From: Pyrocephalus nanus
Taxonomy: Eukaryota > Chordata > Aves > Passeriformes > Tyrannidae
Assembly (NCBI GenBank): GCA_038380795.1
Contig: CM076261.1
Span: forward strand, 5,834,556-5,898,555
Reading direction: 5' to 3'
DNA: 64,000 bases
The position numbers were made by a program, and so were the translations under genes. The notes below the pieces were generated by a model, which saw nothing but the letters and a program-made list of their open reading frames with translations, ran no database searches and was not told the origin of the DNA. Below are positions 14,341 to 27,500 of the stretch, piece by piece (the first letter of the stretch is position 1; every line of letters begins with the position of its first letter).

Positions 14341-17300
14341 CAAGGGCTAACGCTGTCAGGATTTTTCACACTGCAGCTTTTGCACGCGGTGAATTTTTGG
14401 CTCCTTAATCAGATTCGTTCGTTGGAGAAAAGAGTAAAACGAGGCCTCTGCAAGCCGTTGTTACAGGCCTACATGTACAAACACACATGTGGTGTATGTT
14501 TGGAAAAGATTGAGTTTCAAAAGGACTTAAGCCCTTCCTTGTAACTCAAACCAGAGGCGCTGCTCGTGCATTTCATTCCTCGGTATCCCAGTGAGCGCTC
14601 TTCTTGTTTTGTTAAGATTAGCTTTGAAAAAACTACCCTAAATTCAAATTTATATGTTTGCACAACTTTGTTGACATATGAAAGTCTAAAACCTGTGATA
14701 TAAGCTAAACTGCTGAGGCTCAGAGTGAGGCAGCTGGTATTTACCTACAGCAATAAATGCCAATTGTTAAACCCCGGTGCTTGCTTATGGGCAAGCATTG
14801 TGTTGCTGTACAGCCTATATGACACTTGTCTTGCGGTGATATACTATAGTTCACTAATTCTATTGTTCTTAGCCTTGCCCTTGGGAGAATCTGTTTTATT
14901 CTCAAGTTTAGTGGCATTTAATGCTCCATGAAAACATGTCAGAGAGAATGGTAAAAATGGACTTTTGGTGGGTAATTCAGAGGCCTGAGATTTCTCTTGT
15001 GAAGAAATTTTAAAGCTCTGCTCAGCACTGATGCAGAGGGTGCCTTAGAATCTGTGTCTGTCTGGAACCAGTAACACTGGTTTTGTAGACTAATTGCAGT
15101 TCTTAGTCAAAATCAGTCTCAGTAAGAGCCACACAGAATTTTCAAGTGTTCTCACCGAAGTGGATCAGCAGAACTTGAAGGCATTTGTTGTGGGATGTCT
15201 TTCTCCTTTTATTTTTATTATTAATTCAGTTGTTTTGTAGCTAAGTCACTTCAGTGGAGGGTGAGAACAATGTGGCCTTGAATCCCCTAAGCTAGAAGAG
15301 AGAATTAAAAGTAGGTCTGCAACATTCAGGCTGAATGTTAAACCACTGAACAATTGAATAAGGGAGGGTGGAACCATTGCAAGCAGCTGTGTTTCTTACT
15401 GTGTCGATGTTTGTGGTTTTGTTGTTGTTGTTGTTGGGGTTTTTTTGTTTGTTTGTGCTTTTTAATTTTTTTCTTTTTTTTCCCTTTTTTTTTTTTTTTT
15501 CTGGCAAATGAAGGAGCTTAGGCAGTGATCCCAGCAGAAAGAATAAAAGAGATCAATTCTACCTGAAGACTCTTTCCTGCTCTTCAAGGTGAAGCTCCCA
15601 AAAGCTATGACTCACATATGGGGTTTGGATGCTTGTTTCCTGTGGTTGCAGAGGCAACAGAGCTGAACCCTCAATGAGTTTTAGCTTATAAACTGTTTCC
15701 TCTCCAGGACTGCCTATGAGAAGCAGTGCCTCACCAGGGAACTGTCTCACACATCCTGTATCTGGCTTAACACCCCCCCACGCAAACTCCAGCCAGTGTA
15801 GGTAATAACTTGTAAAGGTTCTCACTGCCTTTACACTGATTGAATGTCGTGTGCTGTAAGCTGCTGTGGCTCAGCACCTGATTATCCTTCAGCAACTCGG
15901 CTATCTCTGTACCAGGGCAGTCATTTTCTGGGCTATGCTGTCCCTACTTGTGAATTACACCCCTAACTCCGGTAGAAAGGACAGTGGTGACTCCTTACTT
16001 CCTCTTCAGTACTTCTTTTTGATGAGATTCAGCAGATCCTTACTAAATACGCTTGTTTTAATAGTTACTAATTTTAGAGCCTAACTCCCCCGGATGGGGA
16101 GAAAGCAGCATCTGTCAGTCTGGCAGGCACGCCTCACTGTGAATAGCACCAATGATGTCAAGCATTCCTCCCTGCCATCCAGATACCAAGTAGCAGCTAT
16201 TTAATACAGCAACATCCAAATGTCAAAGAGAACGGTGCTTGGTCTAAAAACTGCGGGAGTCTGAAGAGAATTCCTGTCACCAGGGTGGTAGTGTCTAAAT
16301 CCTAGGCACTTGGAATGACCTTTGCAGACGGTTTCCTAGAGGCAGGCATGGCTCATACTGCGATTCAAATAACCTTAGCTAACTGCTGACTCATCTGTAG
16401 TTCCACTCGGTGCATCCCACTGCTTAAGTATAAAAATTGTCTCAGTAGCACTCATTAGCTGTGAAAGGCAAACCTAACTCGAGTTCCTATGTAATCATCA
16501 TGAGATCAGAAGTGTCATGCAAACTGAGTATTTAAAAATATAAAAAAGCGTTCACACGACTTCAATAGGGATGCATACCAGTCCCAGCAGGCTTCTTTCA
16601 GTGAGTAGGTAAGACTTGCAAATTCAAGATACTTGCAGCTGGAAACTTCCTTTTCAAATAACCGCAGGTCACTGTGACATTGGAAATGGTTGCAAAAAGC
16701 TACAGCTAGACCACGACCGTGCCACGCGGCACCACCCCTCCTGCCCCCTCCTCCGCGCCCCACCGACACACACACCAGATTTCCTGGGAAATCTGCTCAG
16801 CTTCATGCCCCACAGCCCTAGCAAGCTTCAAAGCTACGGAGCTGGAGTAAGTTAAAAGGAGAGCTGACAAGTTTCATGTTAGCAAGATAAGCTCCTGAAC
16901 TTTGTGATACATTTTTGGAAGAGAATTAAATGGAATAAAATTACTTGTAGCTAGTGCTTGCCTGTTTCGTTATTTTACTGATTCAGGGGATAAGGTATCT
17001 TTATTAGAAACTGAGATATATGTTGTGCAAAACACAAGTTATAACACTACTAATGCTATCCTGTTAGCAAAAACAGGAACTTGGCCATGAATCTAAACCC
17101 TTCTACTTTGTCTGCCTTCCTTATATGTTAATTTAAAATATAAATAAAATAATATTGATATTGATAAATTAATATTAATAGGAATGCAATTTTCAATTGT
17201 CAGAAGACAACATTTCTTTCAGACTTTAACTTTTTTTGTAATTAATTGAATGTGACCTTACAACAACTAACAAGTTTCTCTGCTGTAACAAGTCTAGGTA

Positions 17301-20300
17301 TGCAAACTGTTGTTTCTTGGTGCTTTTTAGCACATTCACCTATTCCACAGCCTCTGCCCAGGTGAGACAGAACAGCAACACTGTTACAACTGTATTTGGG
17401 GATGCCCTACTAATTACAGACCTAAGAGGAAGGAGGAGTCATCCGACTTGTACAAAAGGATGAGTAAAGAAAATATGGCAAAAGTGCAGAAGTCTGACTC
17501 ACTCACTGCAAGAAGACTAGGGGCTACCTGAACCCCCAAAGAGGAGGATAAACTGTTGCCATGAAGTGCAAGTTACAACTATGGAATAGGCAGAAACCCC
17601 ACCTGATAACATCTAATGCTGAATTTGGAGGCAAGTTGCAATGTGGATGAGAGAGCAATCAGAAGACAGTGATGAGGCTTGTAGGAAGTACTTGGCTGTA
17701 CTCTGTTCCTGTTGCAAAGTATGCAGCCTGCTGCCCCTGAAATTTTCCGCCCCAAGCTCTGGACACAGATTTTGGTTATCTCAGTAGCCATCTAAGCTAA
17801 TGAAGATTGAATTACTAGAAAGATAAGATAGGGGCTGAGACGCTCAAGTATTTCCTGATGCAGCTGAGCAGAGATATGACTCTCTAGTTGAGATTCCAGT
17901 AGTCAGCCTTCTCCAGAGGCTGGACACGAATGCCTGGTCAACAATTTATGTAGCCCCATACTTTGGCAGCCGACAGCAGCTTTTTCAGGGTTTTGTTTCC
18001 TATTTGATGTTTGACTCTCTCTCTCCTCCCTTCCCATCCTTTATGCAAGCAGTTAAATGCCTTCCATATGTCAGGGGCCTGTATTTACCCTTTCTGTTAC
18101 AAGCCTTACTTACACATGCTGAAAGCTTAAGACCTTTAAGAAAGAAAGGCATTCCCTTCCCTATTTTGTGTACCACACCTTGGGCCTCACTTTGAGATAA
18201 GATCCAAAGCAACTAATAAGTTGTAAGGCAAGCTTTGCAAATTTTGAGGAGCAAAAATTCAAGCACCTCCAGGATTAAAGAGTATTTCAGTGGCAGCTTT
18301 GAAAATGCTGGCAAGTATCTCAAAGGGACAGCAGTACCTCAGACATTTCAGGTTCTTGGGTGAAAGCGGAGATCAGATTCTTGTGCACACCTCTGGACGT
18401 GGAACACCTGAGAGTCATCTGAGGGCAGTGGGTGAGTGTGCTAGGAGAACAGGAGACTCTTTTGGCTGTTGCTCTTACTAGTGATGCCTGGGAGATCTTA
18501 TCCTATGCCAGATTTTCAGGGCTGGTAATTATGCCTCTTCCAGTGTTGGCTTTAAGAATTGCTATGAAAGAGCAAGTATCAAACAAAGGGGTTCCGGCTG
18601 CTTATTTTCCCATAGCTTTCCCCACTCGAAGGGTACTTTACACCTGTGTGATTGACTGGATTATTCTTACCCAGGACAGATTTAGTGCTTACACACACCC
18701 TTTGCAGGAATGTTTTTGTTACCTACTGGTGGTTTTTTGACTATAAAGGCAAGGAAAGCATTTGGGAGATGCTGTTACTATGAATGGGTTAAGGTGTGTT
18801 TGTTTTAGTTATTTCTTCTCCTTCCAATCCCTCCATGCCTTCCTTAAGCCTATTCACAGGCTGTGCTTCTACAGGCAAATGGTACTGGGTTCACCGAGGC
18901 TCACCTAAAAAGGCCATTTCAGCAACATTATTCAAGTTTCCAATATTTACTTTTATGTACCAATACATAATTCTGTCTCATTCCTTGACTCTGCTGTTCT
19001 TAGCTTTGTGGTGTGGGGTGACTTCTTTTTTTTTTTTTTTAAGGTATGGTTTGCTGGAGTTTCAGCCTCTAATTGCTATTGCTTTAATGACTTATCTATA
19101 CAATTTTCCCATTTTCTCTCTGTGGCATTTGAAATTTTCATTTGGTGTATTTCCTTGCATTTCTCTGCTATATGCTGCTGATGTCAGTCATCTGTGACAT
19201 CTGGGCATATTCTCACACATGGTCCACAAAAGTTCATTTCAAGCATTTGTTCCCAAAAGCCAAGGAAAAAAGCACTGTGTAAAATCTCTGTAGAACATAA
19301 GTGGATTGGGGACAAGAAGTTTTATCCCTGGAAATAAAAGCAATGTGGCATGAAGGTATTTGTAATATGGGTTTCTTTTAATGAATCTTAGCCACTTAGT
19401 TAACTGAAGACATTAAATTGGTCTTTCCCTAAAGTAAGTAATTAACTTTCAACACAGAAAATTAAATTGCTTAAAATTATTACACAGCTATCTGAACAAT
19501 ACTTCTAGTGTCTTGTTGCTTTTGTTGCTTTTTTGCCCCTGGCATTTTCTATGTAATCATCCAAACACCATGAGACGTATTGATTAAATAATTTGGGCCC
19601 CTTTGCACAGTACAATCTTGTTTTATGTAATCTTATGCAATATGTTATTACTGTAGCCAAGTACTGAGAAAGAACAGAGTTAAGAGAGAAACTTTGGGCA
19701 GTGTCAGTCTCTCCTGTCATCCACAGCCAGAAGTAGTTTGGACTCCTAAAATCAGCTATATCCTATATACATAGGAAAAAGACTGACTCCTGAGTTGACT
19801 TTAATAGATATTTTGATATTAGCCTGAGCATATTTCCCCTTACTACAAAACCTGTCTGAAGAGCAACTTCTGTTCCAATGCTCCCGGGGCTCCAGAGAGG
19901 TGAGCAGGTCTCTCTCTGTGTTTGTACAATGTCTAGCAAAATGGGGACGGGGTGTGTGTGTGAAAATATAATTTCATAAGGCACTTCCATAATAAAAATA
20001 ATGAGCACTTTTTCAGTAGATGTGACAAAAGCTATGTTTAAACAGCTTCCACTGGGCCCTCTCTAATTCATAGGAACAACAGTTTCACCACTGGCTTTGT
20101 CAAGTCTGGTTTAGCAGCTTTCTGCTAGCAATGTTGTAGATAACAAGTGGCAACCAAAATATCTCAAGGCTGCTTTATCCTCTCTTGTCCCCCGTCCTTA
20201 TGACAAAAGAAGACAGTTGGACCTTGTTGGCTAACTACATGTTGTGCTTTATCTTGCATTTTGGCTTGTGTTGTCATCACGTTGCTAATCATCATTTTGT

Positions 20301-20827
20301 GACACTGTCTGCACAGCTCCCCCACTGCAACATGGGTGTGGTATCACAAAAGAGCAAACACAAGCGTTGGCACCTGTTGACAACTGTTTAGAGGGAAGTG
20401 GTTCCTTTTGCCAGCCGGTGAAACATCAGAACTCCAGGCCACTAAATAAATGCTATTATCCATCATCTGGGCACCATATGGTTTGTGTGCTCTGACTGTA
20501 GCTGAGTCACAGCCCTCCAAGCAGTCAGCTGAGACCTAGCTCCAGCCACAGTAGCTATCTGCTTTTGCAGCAGTAAGGATTCCACACTAGTGTGCTGTTA
20601 AGAGAATTAAGAAAAGCCTCTCATAAAGTACCAGAAGGGTTCTGTTCCCTTGTAGAAGTGCTGAAGTTCCTGCTGACCCTTCCAGGCATGGATGAATAAG
20701 TAATGTAGCTGTTTAACATCACTTGCTCTGCACAGCCTACAGGTCTGCACTCTGGGGTATCTGCAGCTCTGATGCCACCTCTGAGAACAGATCTTATACT
20801 CAGGTGACCAAAACTGTAGCTTAAATG
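14341..20827. other. Intergenic DNA, no gene recognised
   Basis: No supportable exon or named transposon. Low-complexity T/G-rich sequence lies at 15413-15502 and a T15 run at 19026-19040. Open frames are short and unsupported. Confidence 0.6.
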
Positions 20828-20914
20828 ATCTCATCTCATCTCATCTCATCTCATCTCATCTCATCTCATCTCATCTCATCTCATCTCATCTCATCTCATC
20901 TCATCTCATCTCAT
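20828..20914 (+). repeat. Pentanucleotide microsatellite (TCTCA)n
   Basis: About 17 uninterrupted copies of TCTCA (equivalently ATCTC or CATCT) over 87 bp, with no imperfect unit. Perfect arrays of this length are usually polymorphic. Confidence 0.98.
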
Positions 20915-22696
20915 GCAGCTTTTATCATGTCTTGCAGAAGAAGTCCACTCTACATTGGAGTCTTGCTTTGGCACCATGCTTGAATGGACAGAATCAACAC
21001 GTGCACAGTTGGAGATGACTGGGTTAAATGTGTCAACAGGCTGAGTTCGTTCATGGAGAGAAAGAGGAAATGAGGTCTGAATTCCTAGAATAGCACAAAT
21101 TAGTGAGCCACTCAGAGCCCTCAGAGAAGTTCCCAGAGAACCTCACACTTAACTCAGGTAATTATAGCTGCAGGTGGCTATAAGCATGAATCATGTAGGT
21201 GAAAGTAGTGCTGAAGACACAGCAAGACTGGTTTTATAAGCCTAGGAACTCAGCTCAACTATTAGTCCACTATTTTATTTACCTTACTGCCAAGACACCC
21301 TCAATCCTTGCACTAAGACCTAGCCAGAGTGCAGCATGCTATTGCCATTTAAAACACCCAGGCTGAGACAAGATATATTGGCCAAACCTTAGCCTACATC
21401 CATGCGAGTAAATTCAGTACACATACATGTTTGACAGGGAAATTTTGGCTCTGTGCCTGCAATTCACTTTTTAACAAGTGAAGATCTGTTTCCATCCTAA
21501 AGGGTTTGAAAGGCACTCCTGTTTTTGAGAACATGAAATAACTACAGTAACAAATTACTTCATCATCTACCAATAATGTCTAGTAAACATGTCACACAGG
21601 TTTTGCAAAGGAACTTAAAACTTTCAGATTTCATAGTTTAACTGTTACCTTAACTGTAACCCTCAAACTGTTTAGAGGGTGAACTGTACATTTCTTGTCC
21701 CACCTGCTTACATGCCTGATTGTCTTGAGTGATATTTTAATTTATTTTTTTTAATAGAAGACTCATAACATATCTAATGTTTTAGGCTGAGCTGAACAGC
21801 ATCATTGTTATTTCCAACCTAAAGCCACATTTGGTTTACAACATGATGATGTCTTTGGGCCCAACTTGTGTCCTGCTCCTTCACAGCCTGAATCCAGTAA
21901 TATGCTGAACATGTTTAGCACAGGTGGACAGCATGGAGTTAAGCATAAACTCAGTGGCATCTCACACAAAATCATGATTGATGAGACTCAAGCCTTTTGG
22001 ACCTCAGCTTAGTATCTAGAGCTTACATATGGCAAGTAGAGACCTGGGTGCAATTTCCTTTTGAACCTGAGAAGCCTCAAGCATCTTAAAGCAGAAGCTG
22101 TCCTACAGTGAGACCTTCTTCTACTCTTTCAGTTGAAGCTGGACTTTTAAAGGATTGTTGGACTCACAGGAGGACAATGGAAGACAGAAAGAGCCAGCAT
22201 ATGTGCTCAGCTCTGTGACTCAGAAGTTTCTGAAGCACTTGGGCTCCTTCAGTGTGGGGCTAAAATCAGTTCGTCAGTTTTATTCAAAGCAAAAAATTCC
22301 TCATAAGAAACCAGGCTTGCATTCTCTCCTGGGAATTGTCCTTACTGAACTGTAAAAGTGGGTTCAGAATTATACTCTTTTTTCCACTTTCTTTTCCACT
22401 TTGTACATACCCTTATTATTGGCATTTCTTTTTGTCTAATTAAGAAACTTACCTTCCTAGTATGATGGTTGACACCAGTCTCATTTTTGCACATAAAAAT
22501 TTTTCTTTTTATGGTTATAGTGAACTGAAAACATAAACTGGGTGTTGGGACTTCATTTACTGCATTAGTCATTATGGCAATTCCTAACGTAGGATCTGAA
22601 TTATTCAGCAATATTGAATTTTAATTATGTCCTACTTTAAGGAATATATTATTCTAATTTGTGAAGGTCTGGTGTACAAATAGATATTAAGATGAG
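20915..22696. other. Intergenic DNA, no gene recognised
   Basis: I see no supported coding exon, RNA gene or named repeat in this stretch. Confidence 0.55.
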
Positions 22697-23417
22697 ATGC
22701 CTCCCAAAGGGATCTTGACAAGCTTGAGAGGTGGGTCCGGATGAACCTCAAGAAGTTCAGGAAGCCCAAGTACAAGGTTCTGCACCTGGTCAATCCCAGG
22801 CACAAATACAGACTGGAGACTGAACAGGTTGAGAGCAGCCCTAAGGAGAAAGACTTGGAGTTTTACTTGACAAGAAGCTCATCATGACCTGGCAATGCGC
22901 ACTTGCAGTCCAGAAAGCCAACCATTACCTGGGCTGCATCAAAAGAGCGTGGCCAGCAGGTCGAGGGAGGTGATTCTGCACCTTTGCTCCGATTTCGTGT
23001 GTCCCCACCTGAACTGCTGCATTCAGCTCTGGGGTCCTCAGCACAGGAAAGACATGGACCTGTTGGAGCAGGTTCAGAGAAGGACCATGAAGATGATCAG
23101 AGGGAGGGAACACCGCCTATGAAGACAGGCTGAGATAGCTGGGGTTGTTCAGCTTGGAGAAGAGAATGCTCCGGGGAAACCTCATTGCAGTTTTCCAGTA
23201 CCTAAAGGGGGCCCACAAGAAAGCCAGAGAGGGACTTTTTATAGGACAAGGGGAAATAGCTTTAAACAGAAAGAAAGTAGTTTACATGAGATATTAGGAG
23301 GAAATTCTTTACTGTGAGGGTGGTGATACATTGGAACAGCTTGCGAGAGAAGTCTCATCCCTGAAAGTGTTCAGAGCCAGCAACCTGGTCTAGTGGAAGG
23401 TGTCCCTGCCCATGGCA
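22697..23417 (+). mobile_element. CR1 LINE, 5'-truncated, 3' tail missing
   Basis: Plus-strand CR1 copy. It starts in the C-terminal part of ORF2 (GGATCTTGACAAGCTTGAGA) and runs through GGGCTGCATCAAAAGAGCGT and the GACATGGACCTGTTGGAGCA block. It enters the 3'UTR (TTCTTTACTGTGAGGGTGGT) and stops at GTGTCCCTGCCCATGGCAG. Frameshifts break the reverse transcriptase frame. The last 50-60 bp of CR1, including the ATTCTATG repeats, is absent. CR1 copies are normally truncated at the 5' end, so a later deletion or rearrangement is likely. Confidence 0.92.
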
Positions 23418-24238
23418 GTCTTGTGTCTCTCAGAAGAGCCACAGCCCAAGTATACCAACACACAGGACTTCATGCCTTCAAGTAATGCAGCTTTTCCATG
23501 CATGGCTTTTTCCTGCCCTCAACTTCCCAGCCAGAGTGTCCCTCTGGTACAAGATTAATTTGAGAGATGGCCACTTGCAATACACTCCCATTGTATCAGT
23601 TTACCATAATGGAGAATGATAGGATAATGGCCAACCCTGCAGGGAAGGGAGTGTACAGGTGACTGCATGGGTGAAGTCATGCATTCACCCTGTTCTGTTT
23701 TTTCCAGGTGTGGTGCTTAGGATCTGTAACATTGCTGTAGGTTGTGTACCTTCTCTGCAATGTTTTCACAGCGTACTGTGGGAGAATTCATCTGTCCTAT
23801 CCCAGATCCTGGCAGAAGTAGCATGGGTATAGTGAGTCATGAAAGTGGACTGGCTCTGGCTCCACATTTGTGGTTCCATTGGTGGCAAGGCATTGACCCA
23901 GTGGTATTGAGCCTATTCTGCACTCCAGATAGGTCCACCCTCAGCTGTCTGACCAAGGCCGCCCTTTGCATATGTTCTGCATCCCAACACATCCTGCTCT
24001 TAGCTTTGGTGCTATGCAAGTCAGCGCATTCTCCTTCCCCTGCACAAGCCTGCCTCTTAGCTTTCCAGGACAATTTTGGTGATATCAGCCCATGCCATGC
24101 TCCACTCCTTTCTAATTTCAGTTTCTGTCTAAGCAATTGTGAATCCACAGAGTGGCACAAGACAATGTGTTCGCAGCTCCTGATCCAGTCCAAGCAGTCA
24201 GAATATACCCAGCTGAAATACTTGTTGGTGCAAGCTAA
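23418..24238. other. Unassigned DNA between two CR1 copies
   Basis: No recognised family. It holds one arm (23599-23622) of an exact 24-nt inverted repeat whose partner lies inside the next CR1. A frame at 23742-24251 begins with TTG; its first ATG is at 23760. It ends inside the neighbouring CR1 and shows no domain I recognise. Confidence 0.5.
23599..23622 (+). repeat. Inverted repeat, left arm (24 nt, exact)
   Basis: This 24-nt string is the exact reverse complement of 24309-24332. The arms are separated by 686 nt. The left arm is in non-repeat sequence and the right arm lies inside a minus-strand CR1. Confidence 0.95.
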
Positions 24239-24592
24239 CATAGAATCATAGAATTTTTAAGGTTGGAAGAGACATCTGAGATCATCGACTCCAACCATTA
24301 ACCCAGCACTATCATTCTCCATTATGGTAAACCATGTCCCAAAGTGACAAACTCACACATTTTTTGAACACTTCCAGGGAGGGTGATTCTACCAGCCTAT
24401 TCCAATGCCTGACCACCTGTTCAGTGAAGAATCTTTTCCTAATATCCAACTGAACTTCCTCTGGCGTAACATAAGGCTGTGTCCTCTTGTCCTATCTTGT
24501 TACCTGGGAGAAAAGGCCAACCCCGCCTCCCTACAACCTACTTTCAGATACTTGTAGAGAGCGGTAAGGTCTCCCCTGGAGCCTCCTTTTCA
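24239..24592 (-). mobile_element. CR1 LINE 3'-end fragment
   Basis: It opens with a double reversed CR1 tail (CATAGAATCATAGAA) followed by TTTTTAAGGTTGGAAGAGAC. It continues through TTCCAATGCCTGACCACC and CCTAATATCCAACTGAA to GTCTCCCCTGGAGCCTCC. This is the 3' part of a CR1 element in minus orientation, 5'-truncated. Confidence 0.95.
24309..24332 (-). repeat. Inverted repeat, right arm (24 nt, exact)
   Basis: Exact reverse complement of 23599-23622. It sits at the point in the CR1 where related copies normally read CCAAGTCCACCACTAAACCA, so the local sequence departs from the family pattern just here. Confidence 0.95.
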
Positions 24593-27500
24593 TGATGGCA
24601 GAGAAGAAAGAATTCAGACCAAACATCACAGGCTGATATGACACTTTTGGGCTTCCATGGAAAAGAAGTTAGGGTACTAAAAGGAATCACTATGGGCTAA
24701 GGGAAGCAGGAAAGATATCAGTATAACTAGTACATAAACAATAATTATTGCACAAGGTAGTACCAAGTTCAAGAACACACAAAAACTATCAAGACAAAGG
24801 AAAGCACTGGTAATAGTGTGCCATGGTTTAGGAATGGTACTCCTACTAAAACCATGGGCCGCTTCCCTGCCCCCACCCTCATCACCTGGAGGCACAAAAG
24901 AACAATTTGACATAAGAACAATTTACTGGAAACAGCAATGAGAAAAAAAAAAAACAAACAAGCAGTAACAGCAACAATATTAATAACAAAAGGTATAAGA
25001 AAAGAAATTATTCATATTCGGAAAAAAAAAAATCCCTCATAACAGACATTACCAGATGGCTCCTTCTGCCACATTTTCTCAACACAAGAACCCCTTCCCC
25101 TAGAAGAGAGTCTCTCTCCCCTGTAGCAGGGGCAATGACATGAGGTGGTATAGAACAAACCTCCGTGTCCTAGCTCTGCCTTTCCCCAGCTACTGCAAAA
25201 AATTAACCCTGTTTTGTCTGGAACCAACACACAGTGTTATTAATTACCTACTGTAAAATACCAATAAAGGTTAAAATTAGTTTTAACTGTATTTGGTGAA
25301 AACCCTAAAAAGATGAAAAAAAGATGCTTTCATGATTTACTTGCTGAAAAGGGAGCTTTTGAGATTCAACAGGAAGCTGATGGAGTGTCAACATGAAAGG
25401 AGCGGTTGATCAGAGGAAAGCGCAGAGGGGTTCCAGCTACAGAGCAAGCTCATGAGTTCTGTGCAATGGCAATAATAGTGATGATGGAGAGCCCAGACCA
25501 AATGCTACAGAGGGGTTTCTTAACTGATGCGAAGGCATAAGTATCTACTGATAGGAGTCAGAAGAAGGCAAACTAGTAATAGTAGTAGAAGTTGGTGGGG
25601 GGTTTTTGAAGGAAGGAGAGAATTTAATACAAAGATCAAAATTCTTCACATGTGGCTCAGGAAAAAGGCCAAATGGGAAAGACAAGCTGAGTACAGAGAT
25701 AAAATTTACTGGTATTGAAAAGGGAATCAGGATTATTAGTGTCTTCTGACAGCAGTGAATGACAGAAATTAGTGTGCTGCTGAGAGCAGTGGAGAGTAGT
25801 GTGGCATTAGTACATCTGACAGATGAGGAAAGCTATTATCTTCATATTTTCTACTTGAGAATCTGAAGTTACTTTATGCTGTGATACCTTGAGGCATGGA
25901 AAAGGTCTTGAAAGGAGATACCAGTAATGGCTACAGAGAAAGGTTAGCAAGGGATTGAACAAGATGTTGAAACCTGACTGAAACAGAAACAGTATGTTCA
26001 GAAAGGCACTGGCTGGCCATTTTCTGTGTGGTGAGATGATGAAAAAACATACAGAACAAAAGACCATCAGGTAGATGAACCCGAGAGCAGTTTTGGGAGG
26101 CAAGCAAGATGATCATTTCCAGCAAGGGCAAGAACAGAACTGACCATGTTGGAGTGCAATCAGACTGAGACACAAGAAACCACAAAGGAAAATTCAGATC
26201 AAACCACATGTTAGTTCTGCTGATCTGCTTCACTGAGAAGTTTACTTAATATTTCAAGTGGAAATCAAGAGTTTGCATTTATTCCAGTCCTCTGTGGTCA
26301 GCTTTAGCAATATAACCCCAGAACTCTGACAGCCTTTTCCAAGAAACAACAGGTAACTTCCTGGAAACCAGAAGTTTTGCTATCTATATGGCTGGCACAA
26401 TCCATTCAGATGCATATAAAACTAACATGCACAAAAAATAAACTAATACCATCAAGTTAAAACTTTATTGTCTTCTGTGCCCCCCTGCTTTTTCTACCTA
26501 AAAAAATAGGTGTACAGACCAAGACTCCTCTTTTCCCTCTAATGAGCACTGACCTTGTGTGCTGCCTGCAGGACAAAGAATAGAGGCAAGGAGAGCTAAA
26601 GGCAGAGATGTGTGGGGAAGGAGGGCATTATCAACAGAAGGGTGTTAACAAAAGAAGAGAGAGAGGGATGGATATGCTCATGGAGCTCATGGTTTGGCTC
26701 TGCAAGAGGCAACAGCCATGACCAGCAGTGCTGCACAGGGCACAGGTCCAGGGGAGGGATCGGGCATGCACTGTACATGGGCTGTGGCCAGGGCAGGTGG
26801 GTTTGGAACCAGCCACAAACTCCTGCAAGTGGTGAGAAAAGGTGACAGACTTACCTGGCAGAGATGACACTGCCCTGTTTCTAATTTTTTCTCACTTTGC
26901 CTCTTGAATTTTTTGAAGCAGTGTGTCATCCTTACTCATGCAGATTCATCCTTACTGTGGAAGTGACTCTACAGATTTCAATTCAGATGTGAACTGCATG
27001 GACACAAATGTGTCATACAAAGCAGTTAAAGGCAAAACTGTGACCTCAAAGAGGCAGGATACATATTTTGTACACCAAATACAAAACCCTTTGTATAGAT
27101 TTTATTGAGAAAGGCTGTGTGGCAACATCACGACATGACCAAGACCACGACTTTGGGCTTGTTAGCACTTTGTTGTTATCCTGCTTGGGTTTTCAGAGGA
27201 AGAAAGGTTTTCAGACACAGTGGGGCTTCAGCAGAATTCCTCCTCCTTCCTTAGTGTCTGAGCCCCCCACGGGCTCTGCTGGCTCCTTGCTCCTTTTCAT
27301 ATTCCAAATAAGAATAGGATTCATCCTGAGAGAAAATTAGTTATATAGGCTGCTATTGTTGCCCTTCAGAGAAACAACCTAAAAAGCCTCATAGAAGCTG
27401 AAATTAAAACTGAGGAGTTTCTGGCTCAGAGCACTCTTTCTGATTAGAAAGAAAAACATTTAATTTACATTGAAATAGTTTTGGCAAGAACAGGGAAAAA

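Noticed and set aside
22895..23133. Overlapping plus-strand frames at 22895-23133
   Set aside because: Frameshifted CR1 ORF2 remnants, reported only as part of the element.
23742..24251. 169-codon plus-strand frame between two CR1 copies
   Set aside because: It begins at TTG (first ATG at 23760), its stop lies inside a CR1 tail, it has a 134-codon antisense frame, and it shows no domain. One frame of this length is about what chance gives in 64 kb.
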